A stretch of DNA of 64,000 bases, taken from NCBI GenBank assembly GCA_020634455.1, contig JACKBQ010000001.1, positions 2,542,001 through 2,606,000 of the forward strand, read 5' to 3'. The notes under the pieces were generated by a model. That model did not search any database and had not been told where the DNA came from. It worked only from the letters and a program-made list of their open reading frames with translations. The DNA comes from Ardenticatenaceae bacterium (lineage in GTDB: Bacteria > Chloroflexota > Anaerolineae > Promineifilales > Promineifilaceae). Shown here one piece after another: positions 24,650 through 34,242 of this stretch (position 1 is the stretch's first letter; each line of letters starts with the position of its first letter). The translations under genes were made by a program, and so were the position numbers.

Positions 24650-27574
24650 TTAGATGTTAGCGGGTTGTAGCTGATAATTTTCGATGGCGGCCGCCAGGTC
24701 GTCCATGCGCACGGGTTTGCTAAGGTAGTTGTCCATACCAGCCGCCAGGAATTTTTCGCGGTCCCCTTTAAGGGCATTGGCAGTGAGGGCGATGATATGG
24801 GGTTGGTGGGGCAGCATCCGATTGTTCCGAATTTGTTGGGTAGCCAGCAATCCGTCCATTTCTGGCATTTGCACATCCATAAGAATGATATCGTAGGTTT
24901 GTTCCTCAAGGGCTGCGAGGACTTCGTACCCATTTTTGGCAACTTGAGCTTTGTGCCCCATTCGTTCTAACATGCGCAGGGCAACTTTTTGGTTGATTGT
25001 GTTGTCTTCGGCCAGGAGAATGCGCAGGTTTTGTTTGTTTTGCGGTGGGGTGACAACGGCCGTTGCCGGCACTGGTTGCTTAGGGGGTGCGTTGTTGCAA
25101 ACATGCAGTAGCGCCTGGTAAAGGTTGTGCGGTTTAACAGGTTTGTTAAGTTGCAGGTCGAATAATGTTTTGCTTGCCTGATCCAACTGGCCTAGTGAGC
25201 TAAGCAGTAATATTGGAAAGGCGTTACGTCCCAAATTTTCTTTGATGGCATGTGCCAACATAGCGCCATCCATGTGTGGCATTTGCATGTCCAAGATGGC
25301 CACGTCAAAGCGACTGTCTTGTGCTAACAGATTTAATGCGGCTTGCCCAGATGCAACCAAATGAGATTCTACCTGCCAGCGATAGAGGTAATGTTTGAGG
25401 ATGAGTCGGTTGACGGGATTGTCATCTACCACAAGGATGCGTTTGCCGGTGAGTGCGGATTGCGCAACGGCCGTTTCCTCAGATGCTACTTCAATGGTTA
25501 AGGCTTCGGCGAGAATGGAAAAGCTAAAAGTTGAACCAACATTCGCCACACTTTCTACCCACATGGTGCCGCCCATTGCTTCGGCCAGCTTTTTGCTGAT
25601 GACTAACCCCAACCCGGTGCCACCAAACTGGCGTGTTGTAGAAGAATCCACCTGGCTAAAAGATTGAAACAGTCGGTGCAAACGATCTTGCGGAATGCCG
25701 ATGCCAGTATCTACCACGGAAAAGCGAATTTCTACTTGTTCATTACGTTGCCGTAAAAGGGTAACTGAAAGGAAAACGTCGCCATGTTTGGTGAATTTAA
25801 CAGCATTGGTTAGCAGATTTACCAAAATTTGGCGAAGTCGCGTTACATCACCTCGCAAAAGCTCCGGCACTTTGTCATCAACCAGATACGCTAACTCTAA
25901 CCTCTTTTCAAACGCGGGGGCTGCCACTAAATCCAGGGCATCTTCTATGCATTCCCGCAAATTAAAGGGGGAATTTTCCAATTCCAGACGCCCTGCCTCA
26001 ATTTTGGAAAAATCAAGAATGTTATTAATGATAGCGAGGAGGCCGTCGCCGCTGTTGTGAATAGTTTCTAAAAAGTCTTGTTGTTCGTCATTGAGCTGGG
26101 TTTCCAACATCAAGTCCGTAAGGCCGATGATGGCATTGAGGGGGGTGCGGATTTCATGGCTCATGTTGGCCAGAAATTCACTTTTGGCCTGATTCGCAAC
26201 TTCTGCGGCAAGCTTTGCTTTTTCTGCCTCGTCAAACAAACGGGCTTTGGTTATGGCTACGGCCAATTGCCCCGCGATGGTTTCAGCCAGTTGCACATCG
26301 TCATCGGTAAATGGGTAGCCTGGTTTTGTGCGGTCAATGCCCATGCTGCCAATGATTTTGCTTTGAGAGCGCAAAGGTATTGACATCAGGCTTTGGGTGT
26401 GGCGGCTTTTCATTACTTCACGTAGTTCTGCATAAAGGGGGTCGGTTTGGGCATTATCTACACGGACGGATTTACCTTGTAGAACCTGGTTTGTGCCTGG
26501 GTTATTGAGTGGGAGCAGCAGGCCAATGGAATTTGGTTCAGTGGGGTCAGGGCTGTAGCTGGCAGTTACCCGCAGGTTGGTGCCATCTTCATTTAGCAAA
26601 GCGATGCCACAATTTCGTGCGTCTAGCAAGTTTGCCAGTTCTTTGGCAATGAGATTCAGCGTGCTTTGCAGGTTCATATTGTCTGTAAGCGTGTGGGCAA
26701 TGCGATTGAGGGCGGAGAGGTCGGCAATATTTTCTTTGAGTTTGGTGTTGGCGGTTTGGGTTTCGATAACGGCCGTTTTCAGAGCCTGTTCTCGTTCGCG
26801 TAATTCAGATACATCGCGGGTGATGGATTGCCAATACATTTTGCCATCGGTGCCGTTGGTAAACGGCCGTATGCGCGACTCTACCCAAATGTAACGGCCG
26901 TCTTTGTGCCGCAGCCGTCCCTCTACTGTGAAATCTTTCTCCTGCTGAATGGTTTGCAAATATTCGGACGAGCGAAAAATAGCAGCATCATCAGGATGAA
27001 ACAGGTAAAAAGGCGTTTTGCCCAGCAATTCCTGAGGTGTGTACCCAAATATTTCTGTAATCGAAGAAGACAGGTAAGTCAGCCTACTGTCTAGCTCATG
27101 CAAGCAGATCATATCGTTAAGATTTTCTGAAATAAGGCGATACTGCTGCTCGCTTTTTTGCAATGTTTGTTCGATCTGTTGCCGCTCTGCCAGTTCGTGT
27201 TTGAGTTGTAAACTTAACTCTTTAAACTTGCCTACAATAATGGCCGCTATCAGCGTGATGATGTGGCCGGTTACCCCCTCCAGGTAAAGATCAATGGTAA
27301 TGGTTTGTTCAATAATTGTAATCAAACTGATGTTGATGAAATAAGCTGTAATGGATGCGATGATCCCCGCCCGCAGACCATACACCCTCGCTATCACTAG
27401 CACGGGCAACAACATAAAGCTGGCTACAATGTAGCCTATAATCGGTTGCAGTAAAAAAAAGATGCTGGCATAAACGGCCGTAAGCAACCCAACGACCAAA
27501 ATAGGCCCCAAAGTTGTGTGGTGCGATAATTCTCGCCACGCTTTCAGTATCTTTTGAAAAAATGAATTCATCAT
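24650..27574 (-). CDS. Hybrid sensor histidine kinase (PAS-GAF-HisKA-HATPase-REC-REC)
   Basis: A 974-residue membrane kinase. N-terminal membrane segments lie at about 22-115, then PAS (143-262), GAF (302-446), HisKA with the phospho-acceptor in MSHEIRTPLN (His473), HATPase with the boxes around VDTGIGIP and GGTGLGLVIS, and two receiver domains. The first receiver has its Asp at about 762 (LDMQMPHMDG), the second at about 900 (LMDVQMPEMDG). No output domain is present, so phosphate is probably handed to an Hpt or regulator elsewhere. It is a paralogue of the next upstream kinase, which shares the GAF-kinase-REC2 part nearly segment by segment. Confidence 0.94.
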   Translation of the reverse strand: MMNSFFQKILKAWRELSHHTTLGPILVVGLLTAVYASIFFLLQPIIGYIVASFMLLPVLVIARVYGLRAGIIASITAYFINISLITIIEQTITIDLYLEGVTGHIITLIAAIIVGKFKELSLQLKHELAERQQIEQTLQKSEQQYRLISENLNDMICLHELDSRLTYLSSSITEIFGYTPQELLGKTPFYLFHPDDAAIFRSSEYLQTIQQEKDFTVEGRLRHKDGRYIWVESRIRPFTNGTDGKMYWQSITRDVSELREREQALKTAVIETQTANTKLKENIADLSALNRIAHTLTDNMNLQSTLNLIAKELANLLDARNCGIALLNEDGTNLRVTASYSPDPTEPNSIGLLLPLNNPGTNQVLQGKSVRVDNAQTDPLYAELREVMKSRHTQSLMSIPLRSQSKIIGSMGIDRTKPGYPFTDDDVQLAETIAGQLAVAITKARLFDEAEKAKLAAEVANQAKSEFLANMSHEIRTPLNAIIGLTDLMLETQLNDEQQDFLETIHNSGDGLLAIINNILDFSKIEAGRLELENSPFNLRECIEDALDLVAAPAFEKRLELAYLVDDKVPELLRGDVTRLRQILVNLLTNAVKFTKHGDVFLSVTLLRQRNEQVEIRFSVVDTGIGIPQDRLHRLFQSFSQVDSSTTRQFGGTGLGLVISKKLAEAMGGTMWVESVANVGSTFSFSILAEALTIEVASEETAVAQSALTGKRILVVDDNPVNRLILKHYLYRWQVESHLVASGQAALNLLAQDSRFDVAILDMQMPHMDGAMLAHAIKENLGRNAFPILLLSSLGQLDQASKTLFDLQLNKPVKPHNLYQALLHVCNNAPPKQPVPATAVVTPPQNKQNLRILLAEDNTINQKVALRMLERMGHKAQVAKNGYEVLAALEEQTYDIILMDVQMPEMDGLLATQQIRNNRMLPHQPHIIALTANALKGDREKFLAAGMDNYLSKPVRMDDLAAAIENYQLQPANI

Positions 27575-27732
27575 TGTACCTGAGGTTCGCTACTGCACTT
27601 TGCCCTCTTTTTACCAACTGATACTGACCAACAATCTGACTCACATCTGAAGATTAGTTGTTCTGATAAAACGGCCGTACAAGGGCCTATAAACGCGCTG
27701 CCCAAAGTACCAGAAGCAGCGGAAGGCTTAAA

Positions 27733-30105
27733 TTAGCATGGAGGTTTATTGAATGCCGACTGGTAATTTTCTATCGCTGAAGCAAGCTCTTCCAGGCGGA
27801 CAGGCTTGCTGAGATATTCATCCATCCCCGCCGCTAAAAACCGTTCGCGATCCCCCTTAAGTGCATTTGCAGTAAGGGCAATGATGTGTGGTTGGCTTTT
27901 CAGCGTCTTGTCTTGACGAATCTGTTTGGTAGCCAACAAACCATCCATTTCTGGCATCTGCACATCCATAAGGATGATGTCGAAGGTTTGTTTCTGGAGC
28001 GCAGCCAGCACTTCGAGTCCGTTTTTGGCCACCGCTGCTGAGTAACCAAGACGCTCTAACATGCGCAAAGCCACTTTTTGGTTGATGGTATTGTCCTCAG
28101 CCAGGAGAATGCGAAGGTTGCCGGTGGGGTCAGATGGGGGTGGAACGGCCGTTTCTGCCACCACAACATCCTCAACTAGCGGCTCCACCAACATGGTAAA
28201 GCTAAAAGTCGAGCCTTCATTGGGAACACTCTCAACCTCAATCTGGCCCCCCATTGCCTCCACCAATTTTTTGCTAATTGCTAACCCCAGCCCTGTGCCC
28301 CCAAATCGGCGGGTTGTAGAAGAATCTACCTGGCTAAACGACTGGAACAGCCAGGTTAGCCTATCCGGTGGAATGCCAATGCCCGTATCGGTAACCGTAA
28401 AATGCAGCTCAAACCACCCATCTTGCTGGCCAGCAGAGGAAACAGAAAGAAAAACTTTGCCTTTTCTCGTAAACTTTACAGCATTGCTCAGCAAATTCAC
28501 CAAAATCTGACGCAGCCGAGTGACATCACCCACCACTAATATTGGAACCTGCCTGTCTATGAGATAAGCCAGCTCCAAACCCTTGTCGAGCGCAGGTACG
28601 GCCGATAAATTCACCGCATCCTCAATGCATTCATGCAAATTGAAAGGCGCATTTTCCAGGTCTAAACGCCCTGCTTCAATTTTAGAAAAATCGAGAATAT
28701 TGTTGATAATACTCAGCAAGCTATCGCCACTGATGCGAATCGTTTCTAAAAAATCTTGTTGCTCCTCATTAAGAGGCGTGCCGATCATCAAATCCGTTAA
28801 CCCAATGATGGCATTGAGCGGCGTTCGGATTTCGTGGCTCATGTTGGCCAAAAACTCGCTCTTAGCAAAATTGGCAACTTCTGCAGCCAACTTTGCCTTG
28901 TCCGTTTCGTCATACAGGCGGACCTTTTCAATGGCACCAGCCAACTGTTGCGCAATTGTTTCCGCTAGACGCACATCATCTTCTGTAAAATTGTAGCCTG
29001 GCACGGTGCGGTCAATGCCGATGCTGCCAATAATTTCTCGTTGCGCAAACAAGGGGAGAATTAAAATGGCTCGTGTATTCCTCTCCCGCATGATATCGTG
29101 CATCTCATGATACAGCGGGTCCGTTTGCGCATTCGCCAGAACCATTGTTTCACCATTTAAAACGCTTATAGTCCCTGGATTATGCAAAGGAATAAGGAGG
29201 CCTGTTGATCTTGGCTCTTTTGGGTCTTTGTTATAATCGGCAACAACACGAAGTTCTGAGCGATCATCGTTAAGTAAGGCAATGCCAGTGCCACGAGCAT
29301 CTAAAAGATGGGTAAGCTCTTTGGCCACAAGAGCCAGGGTGCTTTCCAGGTCTAACCCCTCATTAAGGATACGAGCCATATGGTTTAATGCAGTCAGATC
29401 AGAGATGGTTTCTTTAAGTTTCTCGTTGGTTTTCTGGCTTTCTTGAATATACCCTTCCAAGGTTTGGGTTCTGGCACGCACTTTTATTTCTAGCTCTTGG
29501 CTTAAAGCCTGTAGGTTTAAGTTGCTTTGCCTAGCAATACGTAAGGCGTTTTGCAAAGCGCTAACAAGTAAATAGATCAGGACCCCACCAATGATCAAAA
29601 TGATGGTGTAATCTACCATAATTTCTGAAATGGGATCTGTTGAGGATAACGGCCGTAAACCGGCAATCTCTGCATAAACAATGAGCCACCCAGAGGCAAT
29701 GGTTAACCCTACATACAAAATTGCCAGCCGCCAACCAGAGAGCAAGCTAGCCATCAAGATAACAATGAGGTAGGCTAAAAAACTGGAATCAATAATGCCA
29801 TCCGCGTTCCACGAAAATAAGGTTACGATCAGCCAGCTGCCCATCACCAAAGCGTATGTGCCCAATTTTAAGTGATGAAAGCGGTTCAGAGCGTAGATGC
29901 CCATCAAATATAAAATGGCACCAGCCAAAATAATGGAATTCTCTGTGGTAACATCTGCGGCGCCGGTGATAAGGCGGATAAAGTAGAGGGGGATTAGCAA
30001 TCCAATCAGGGAGAGGGAGATTACATTTAGTAGGCGGGCTTGGCTGGTTAGTACCTCATCATCATAAGTTGGAGGAGCCATGAACCGTTTGAGTCTTTGA
30101 ACCAT
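27733..30105 (-). CDS. Hybrid sensor histidine kinase (GAF-HisKA-HATPase-REC)
   Basis: A 790-residue paralogue of the downstream kinase. About six membrane segments fill residues 25-185, then a coiled coil, GAF (about 250-395), HisKA with MSHEIRTPLN (His424), HATPase with VTDTGIGIP and GGTGLGLAIS, and one C-terminal receiver (LMDVQMPEMDG). It lacks the PAS domain and the first receiver of its partner, so the pair arose by duplication followed by domain gain or loss. GAGGA precedes the ATG. The two genes are about 160 bases apart and may be co-transcribed. The signal is unknown. Confidence 0.94.
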   Translation of the reverse strand: MVQRLKRFMAPPTYDDEVLTSQARLLNVISLSLIGLLIPLYFIRLITGAADVTTENSIILAGAILYLMGIYALNRFHHLKLGTYALVMGSWLIVTLFSWNADGIIDSSFLAYLIVILMASLLSGWRLAILYVGLTIASGWLIVYAEIAGLRPLSSTDPISEIMVDYTIILIIGGVLIYLLVSALQNALRIARQSNLNLQALSQELEIKVRARTQTLEGYIQESQKTNEKLKETISDLTALNHMARILNEGLDLESTLALVAKELTHLLDARGTGIALLNDDRSELRVVADYNKDPKEPRSTGLLIPLHNPGTISVLNGETMVLANAQTDPLYHEMHDIMRERNTRAILILPLFAQREIIGSIGIDRTVPGYNFTEDDVRLAETIAQQLAGAIEKVRLYDETDKAKLAAEVANFAKSEFLANMSHEIRTPLNAIIGLTDLMIGTPLNEEQQDFLETIRISGDSLLSIINNILDFSKIEAGRLDLENAPFNLHECIEDAVNLSAVPALDKGLELAYLIDRQVPILVVGDVTRLRQILVNLLSNAVKFTRKGKVFLSVSSAGQQDGWFELHFTVTDTGIGIPPDRLTWLFQSFSQVDSSTTRRFGGTGLGLAISKKLVEAMGGQIEVESVPNEGSTFSFTMLVEPLVEDVVVAETAVPPPSDPTGNLRILLAEDNTINQKVALRMLERLGYSAAVAKNGLEVLAALQKQTFDIILMDVQMPEMDGLLATKQIRQDKTLKSQPHIIALTANALKGDRERFLAAGMDEYLSKPVRLEELASAIENYQSAFNKPPC

Positions 30106-30286
30106 TAGCGCGTCCTCGATTTAAGCAAGAGTGTCATTGTCAGACCCAGAACTTATTTTAATAAGCGATTAGTATCGCCAGTATGAACAATCCCCCATTC
30201 AGCGTAACGCTCTTTTTTATTTTTGCCCCAACATTGCCTCCTGACAATCTGACTTTTGTCACCATGCCACGTGAAAAGCGGCGTGT

Positions 30287-31087
30287 TTAGGTAGGCGAAG
30301 ATGCATCGGTCTGCCATTTTTCCAAGTGGCATTCGATAAACTGAATTATTTCCTGATGGGCTTGCTTGCTGTTTGTAATATGAAACGGCCGTCCAAAAGC
30401 CACATGGATCGGTTTGCTGCGATCCAGTGGGCCAAAATCGCGCAGGGTACGGCCGTTTACCAAAAAGTCGGTCTTTACGGCCACAGGCACCACAGGCACG
30501 CCTGCGCGTGAGGCCAGCTTGACGCCCAAGGAGTTGAACTCGGCGGGAATAAATTCGGGGGTGCGGGTGTGCTGGGGGAAGAGGAGGATGGAACGGCCGT
30601 TTTGCAACAGGGCCACGCCATCCTGCAAAACCTTCTGCAAATCTTCACGCGGGTTGGCGCGTCCCACGGTGATGGGCTGGCGGGAGCCTATCACCGGGCC
30701 GAACACCGGATAGCGCGTAAGCGATTCTTTAATGACGTAAGTGAAATCAAGGTGAGGCAGCAGCAGGCAGCCCATAATGTTGCCCTCCAGGCTGCTCATA
30801 TGGTTGCTCACAAAGACGACGGGCTTGGTTAAATGGCGAATGTTCTCCAGGCCGGTGATATGGAAACGGCCGTTGCAGCCTTCCACCATCTTAAAAATGG
30901 CGCGGGATGTTGCCGCTACGGCCGTTTGGTCGTACCGATTTTGGGCAACCAGACGCCGCGCTTTAACAATTTCCCAAACAAATTGCAGATGCAGCCCCCA
31001 CCGACTGCTTAAAAAGAGGCGGTCCAGCCAATGGGGCGGCATGTCGTGAGGAGTATGGTAGATGTCATCGGGGAAGTAAGGTTCCAT
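30287..31087 (-). CDS. PlsC-like phospholipid acyltransferase, variant motifs
   Basis: A 266-residue member of the lysophosphatidate acyltransferase family. Motif I, normally NHxxxxD, reads NHMSSLE, so the catalytic Asp is replaced by Glu. Motif III, normally FPEGTRS, reads FPQHTRT. The substrate region around VFVSNHMS and YVIKESLTRYPVFG and the late VPVVPVAV strand are otherwise in order. It probably moves an acyl chain to a lysophospholipid or another lipid at the inner membrane; the variant motifs leave the acceptor open. TATAAT stands seven bases before the ATG with no ribosome binding site, suggesting its own leaderless transcript. It lies 31 bases after the deaminase gene. Confidence 0.8.
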   Translation of the reverse strand: MEPYFPDDIYHTPHDMPPHWLDRLFLSSRWGLHLQFVWEIVKARRLVAQNRYDQTAVAATSRAIFKMVEGCNGRFHITGLENIRHLTKPVVFVSNHMSSLEGNIMGCLLLPHLDFTYVIKESLTRYPVFGPVIGSRQPITVGRANPREDLQKVLQDGVALLQNGRSILLFPQHTRTPEFIPAEFNSLGVKLASRAGVPVVPVAVKTDFLVNGRTLRDFGPLDRSKPIHVAFGRPFHITNSKQAHQEIIQFIECHLEKWQTDASSPT

Positions 31088-31094
31088 GCCCGGA

Positions 31095-31100
31095 ATTATA
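31095..31100 (-). promoter_or_regulatory. -10 box of the acyltransferase gene
   Basis: Perfect TATAAT on the minus strand seven bases before the ATG; the -35 region (CTGATT at 17 bases) is weak. Confidence 0.5.
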
Positions 31101-31118
31101 CCCGGTTCATGAGAGAAA

Positions 31119-31760
31119 TCAGGGGGTCAGGCGAATTTGTAGCCAACCGAAAAATTGCTGAGCGGGTGGGCGCTGCTGGGCAAACTGCCACAGCTCACCA
31201 GTGGCAAAAAGTGATTTACCTAGTTCGATAGCTGCGTTTGGTTGGGGAACGGCCGTTTCCACAAAATCCACCCACGGACGACGCCCGGTGCGGAGCATCG
31301 CCTCCACCATCAGTACCCATTGCAAATCCGCTAAAAGTTGATTGTTTGCCTGTTGAATGGGCAACGCGCCCAACGCCTGGTACGGCGCAGTTTCAACCAG
31401 GCAGGCGCTGCCCGCCAGCGGATCGGCGCAGGCAAACTGCACGGCTTTAATGCGCATCATGCGAATGGCTCCCAGGCACATCATGCACGGTTCCAGGGTG
31501 GTGTAAAGGGTGCAGTTTTGTGGCGGTACGGCCGTTTGGCTCAAGGTGATTAGGGCATTCATTTCCGCGTGGGCCAGGCGGCTGCCGTTTAGCGGCGAGG
31601 TTGAATCGGTTTCGTGGATGGCGTTGCGGCCCGTGGCAATGATACGGCCGTTCCCATCATCCACAATCGCCGCGCCAATGGGCAGCGACCCGGCACAGTA
31701 GGCAGACCAGGCTTGGGTTACGGCCGTTTGCCACGGCAGCGAAAGTGTTTGCCAAAGCAT
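31119..31760 (-). CDS. Zinc-dependent nucleoside/base deaminase
   Basis: A 213-residue cytidine deaminase-like enzyme. The zinc site is clear: HAEMNAL (His ligand and proton-shuttle Glu) and PCMMCLGAI (two Cys ligands). The family includes tRNA adenosine deaminase, guanine deaminase and cytosine deaminase; this one is longer than TadA, with an extra C-terminal region of about 50 residues, so the substrate cannot be fixed. ACGGCCGT words are read as Thr-Ala-Val at three places. The gene is followed by plsC-like on the same strand. Confidence 0.85.
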   Translation of the reverse strand: MLWQTLSLPWQTAVTQAWSAYCAGSLPIGAAIVDDGNGRIIATGRNAIHETDSTSPLNGSRLAHAEMNALITLSQTAVPPQNCTLYTTLEPCMMCLGAIRMMRIKAVQFACADPLAGSACLVETAPYQALGALPIQQANNQLLADLQWVLMVEAMLRTGRRPWVDFVETAVPQPNAAIELGKSLFATGELWQFAQQRPPAQQFFGWLQIRLTP

Positions 31761-31771
31761 AAGGAAATAAT

Positions 31772-31830
31772 CAAAGATGACGCAGATTTACCAGATTTTT
31801 TATCTGTTTAATCTGCGAAATCTGTTGACA
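31772..31830. repeat. Intergenic palindromic repeat, family D
   Basis: Words GCAGATTTACCAGATT and their mirror AATCTGCGAAATCTG. A second copy lies at 45702-45765. Confidence 0.65.
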
Positions 31831-31835
31831 AAAAA

Positions 31836-33545
31836 TTACCCGTAGGAAAACCAGTCATCAATCTCATCCCCCTTGGGCTGCGGGGTGGTGGATTTGCGGC
31901 CTTTCATCTCTTCGTAGAACTTTTCGTCGTAGCGGCGGGAGCGCACGGGGATAGGCATCTTGACGCCCCAGCCGAGCAGCAGCACCTCTTCCTTCTCTTG
32001 CAGACGGGCCAACATGCCGCGCAGCTGGTCACGCCCTGCCAGGCCAGTAAGCACGGCGCGAATATCGTCCTCATCCCCCAGCCAACCGGTGATGCGCGTA
32101 CCGAGCTGGCTCATCACCTCGTCGTCAATGCCAGACGGCCGTTGGTCTACCACCAGCAGCGTCACAAAATATTTACGCAGCTCACGGGCAATAATGCCAA
32201 ACGCCGTCTGCCCGGAAAGCTGCGGATTGAGCAGCTTGTGCGCTTCCTCGATGGCAATCAGCAGCGGACGTGGTGCGGCCTCGCCATGTGTTTTGTGCCG
32301 CTCGGTTTTGCGCACCCAATGCTGGCGAATGCGCCGCGTGAGAATGTTGGACACCAGCAGGTAGTCCAAATCGTTGTCGTATTCGCCAAAACTGAGGATG
32401 ACGTGACGGCCGTTTTCCAGCTTGTCTACAATTTCCGTCACAAAATCCTGGGCCGGCCGCTCCACCACGTACGGCTTGTCGTAGATCACCGCCAGCTTGC
32501 GGTGCAGCGCCTCGGCCGCCTTCTCATGCACGTTGTTTTGCCGCGCCCAAGCCGCTACCGAGTTGTCGGCGGGGAACGTTTTGCCGCTTTCCGGGTCTGT
32601 TTCCACGGCACCCGGCTCCAGCTTCATAAATTCAGCAAACCAATCCTGCCCAAAAGCGCGGAATAGCGCATTCAGCGTCACGCCCGCCGTGTCCGTCAGA
32701 TTCAACGCCTCGGACAGCAGCTCGATGTCGCTGGTCTGGAAATCTTTGAGGGCAATTTCCAGCGTGAAGTCTGGCGCTTTGCCGCGCACCATTGCGCCCT
32801 TGCCCAGCGCCGCCACCTGCACTTTGCTGCTGCCAAACAGGCTGCGCAGGCCGCGCACCGTCACCATGCGGTCGGTGTCCGTGTCGTCGAAGGCGTACTC
32901 GTTGTGCATGTCGAACACCAGGGCGGCGGCCACATCTTCCAGCATCAGCCCGGCCAGCACCATGCGGGTGAGGAAGCTCTTGCCCGTGCCAGTCGCGCCA
33001 AAAATGCCGCTGCTGCGCTTGACAAACTTCTTCAAATCCAGCCGCACTGGGTAGCCCTGCTCGATGGTGTGCCCCACCACAAACATGCCGTCGCCCGATT
33101 CACCAAAGATTTGGGCCACATCGGCCTCGTTGGCCTGGCGCACCTCGGCATGGTGCGCGGGCACGGTTTTGACAGGCTTCGGTCCGGGCGTTTCCAGGTT
33201 GTTGGCCACGCGATCTTCCCACTCGGCCCGCTCCGGCGAGCCAAATTCGGGGCCGGTGTCCATGAGCAGCGTGGGATACATCATCAGGGTGGTGTAGAGG
33301 GTTTTGCCCAGCAGGGCTTGCTGGATGGCGGGCTGGAGCCGGTCGCTTTTTTCGTCGGCAAAGCGGGGGTCGGTGCTGCCCAGTTGCAGGTCGGTGATGA
33401 GGCCGTAGTAGTGGAAACGGCCGTTTTCACACACCACAAAACTGCCTTCCTGCACCCGGTCCGCAGGCACCGTCAACCGAATGCGAAACCCTTCCTTCAG
33501 CCCGCCGCCAACAATGTAGCCGATTGGTTCGTTGTTCTCACTCAT
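31836..33545 (-). CDS. herA: HerA-type hexameric DNA translocase
   Basis: A 569-residue HerA/FtsK-like ATPase. The N-terminal HAS-barrel-like region is followed by Walker A GATGTGKS near residue 190, Walker B with LLIAIEEAHK near 420, and the C-terminal VVDQRPSGI and arginine-finger-type region. HerA pumps DNA and works with the nuclease NurA in end resection; in bacteria such pairs have also been found in anti-phage systems. It is the last gene of a four-gene operon after nurA, an HNH nuclease gene and a HAS-barrel gene. GGAG precedes the ATG. The first 170 residues are unusually long for a HAS-barrel. Confidence 0.92.
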   Translation of the reverse strand: MSENNEPIGYIVGGGLKEGFRIRLTVPADRVQEGSFVVCENGRFHYYGLITDLQLGSTDPRFADEKSDRLQPAIQQALLGKTLYTTLMMYPTLLMDTGPEFGSPERAEWEDRVANNLETPGPKPVKTVPAHHAEVRQANEADVAQIFGESGDGMFVVGHTIEQGYPVRLDLKKFVKRSSGIFGATGTGKSFLTRMVLAGLMLEDVAAALVFDMHNEYAFDDTDTDRMVTVRGLRSLFGSSKVQVAALGKGAMVRGKAPDFTLEIALKDFQTSDIELLSEALNLTDTAGVTLNALFRAFGQDWFAEFMKLEPGAVETDPESGKTFPADNSVAAWARQNNVHEKAAEALHRKLAVIYDKPYVVERPAQDFVTEIVDKLENGRHVILSFGEYDNDLDYLLVSNILTRRIRQHWVRKTERHKTHGEAAPRPLLIAIEEAHKLLNPQLSGQTAFGIIARELRKYFVTLLVVDQRPSGIDDEVMSQLGTRITGWLGDEDDIRAVLTGLAGRDQLRGMLARLQEKEEVLLLGWGVKMPIPVRSRRYDEKFYEEMKGRKSTTPQPKGDEIDDWFSYG

Positions 33546-33554
33546 AAAATTCTC

Positions 33555-33630
33555 CAGTAACCAGTGGTCGGTAATCGGTAATCAGTGAACGGTTCAAAAC
33601 ACCGATAACCGATTACGGAACACGGATTAC
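33555..33630. repeat. Intergenic palindromic repeat, family A
   Basis: Between herA and the HAS-barrel gene. Its right part encodes the last residues (MVIRVP) and the stop codon of the HAS-barrel protein. Confidence 0.75.
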
Positions 33631-34242
33631 CATTTCCGGCAGCGCATCGCTCAATGCTTCCAAAGTAGGAATCAGTACATCATAGTTGCTGCGCAGCAGT
33701 TCGATCAGTTCGTTGACGACTTCGACAGCCCAGGCTTCATCGTTGCCACGCAGGGCGTAGGCGCTGGTGATGTGGGCCACGAGCAGTTGGTCTACCGGCA
33801 CAGGGCTGCCCACAGCGCGCAAAATCAGGCGCAGGTAGCCCAGATTGTTGGTAAAGGCGCGCATGTCGTCGGGGTTGGTGACCAATTCAACCGGATCGAG
33901 GTTGAGCGGGGGGCGTGGCGGGAGGCCGTGTTTCACTTCGCCGTTGAGCTGGTAGCCCACCGCCAACACGCTCATCTCAATCGGCAGCAGCCGGTTGTTG
34001 CGCTGGTCTTCAATCACCGACGGCGCGGGATTTTCCGCCAGCACCAGCCGCCGCACCAGCGGATCGTCGTCAATGCTCATGTTGTAGATGAGGCCGTAGA
34101 TGCACTCCCGGTCATCCACCGGCTGGGCCTGCACCAGCCCGCCAAAGGCTGGCACGCTGAGCTGCCCTACCCGGCAGCCCACGGCAAACCCCGTCGTGCT
34201 GGCCCGCAAAATACGGCCGATTTCCTGATTTTTTGAACTCAT
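33613..34242 (-). CDS. HAS-barrel domain protein of the HerA-NurA operon
   Basis: A 209-residue protein. The N-terminal half (IGRILRASTTGFAVGCRV, then LVQAQPVDDRECIYGLIYNM) resembles the HAS-barrel found at the front of HerA and other DNA-processing ATPases; the C-terminal half is helical. It probably assembles with HerA or links it to NurA. The start is the ATG overlapping the HNH stop codon (ATGA); the longer frame runs into that gene. Its last six residues and stop are contributed by a family-A repeat. Recognition of the domain is moderate. Confidence 0.7.
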   Translation of the reverse strand: MSSKNQEIGRILRASTTGFAVGCRVGQLSVPAFGGLVQAQPVDDRECIYGLIYNMSIDDDPLVRRLVLAENPAPSVIEDQRNNRLLPIEMSVLAVGYQLNGEVKHGLPPRPPLNLDPVELVTNPDDMRAFTNNLGYLRLILRAVGSPVPVDQLLVAHITSAYALRGNDEAWAVEVVNELIELLRSNYDVLIPTLEALSDALPEMVIRVP

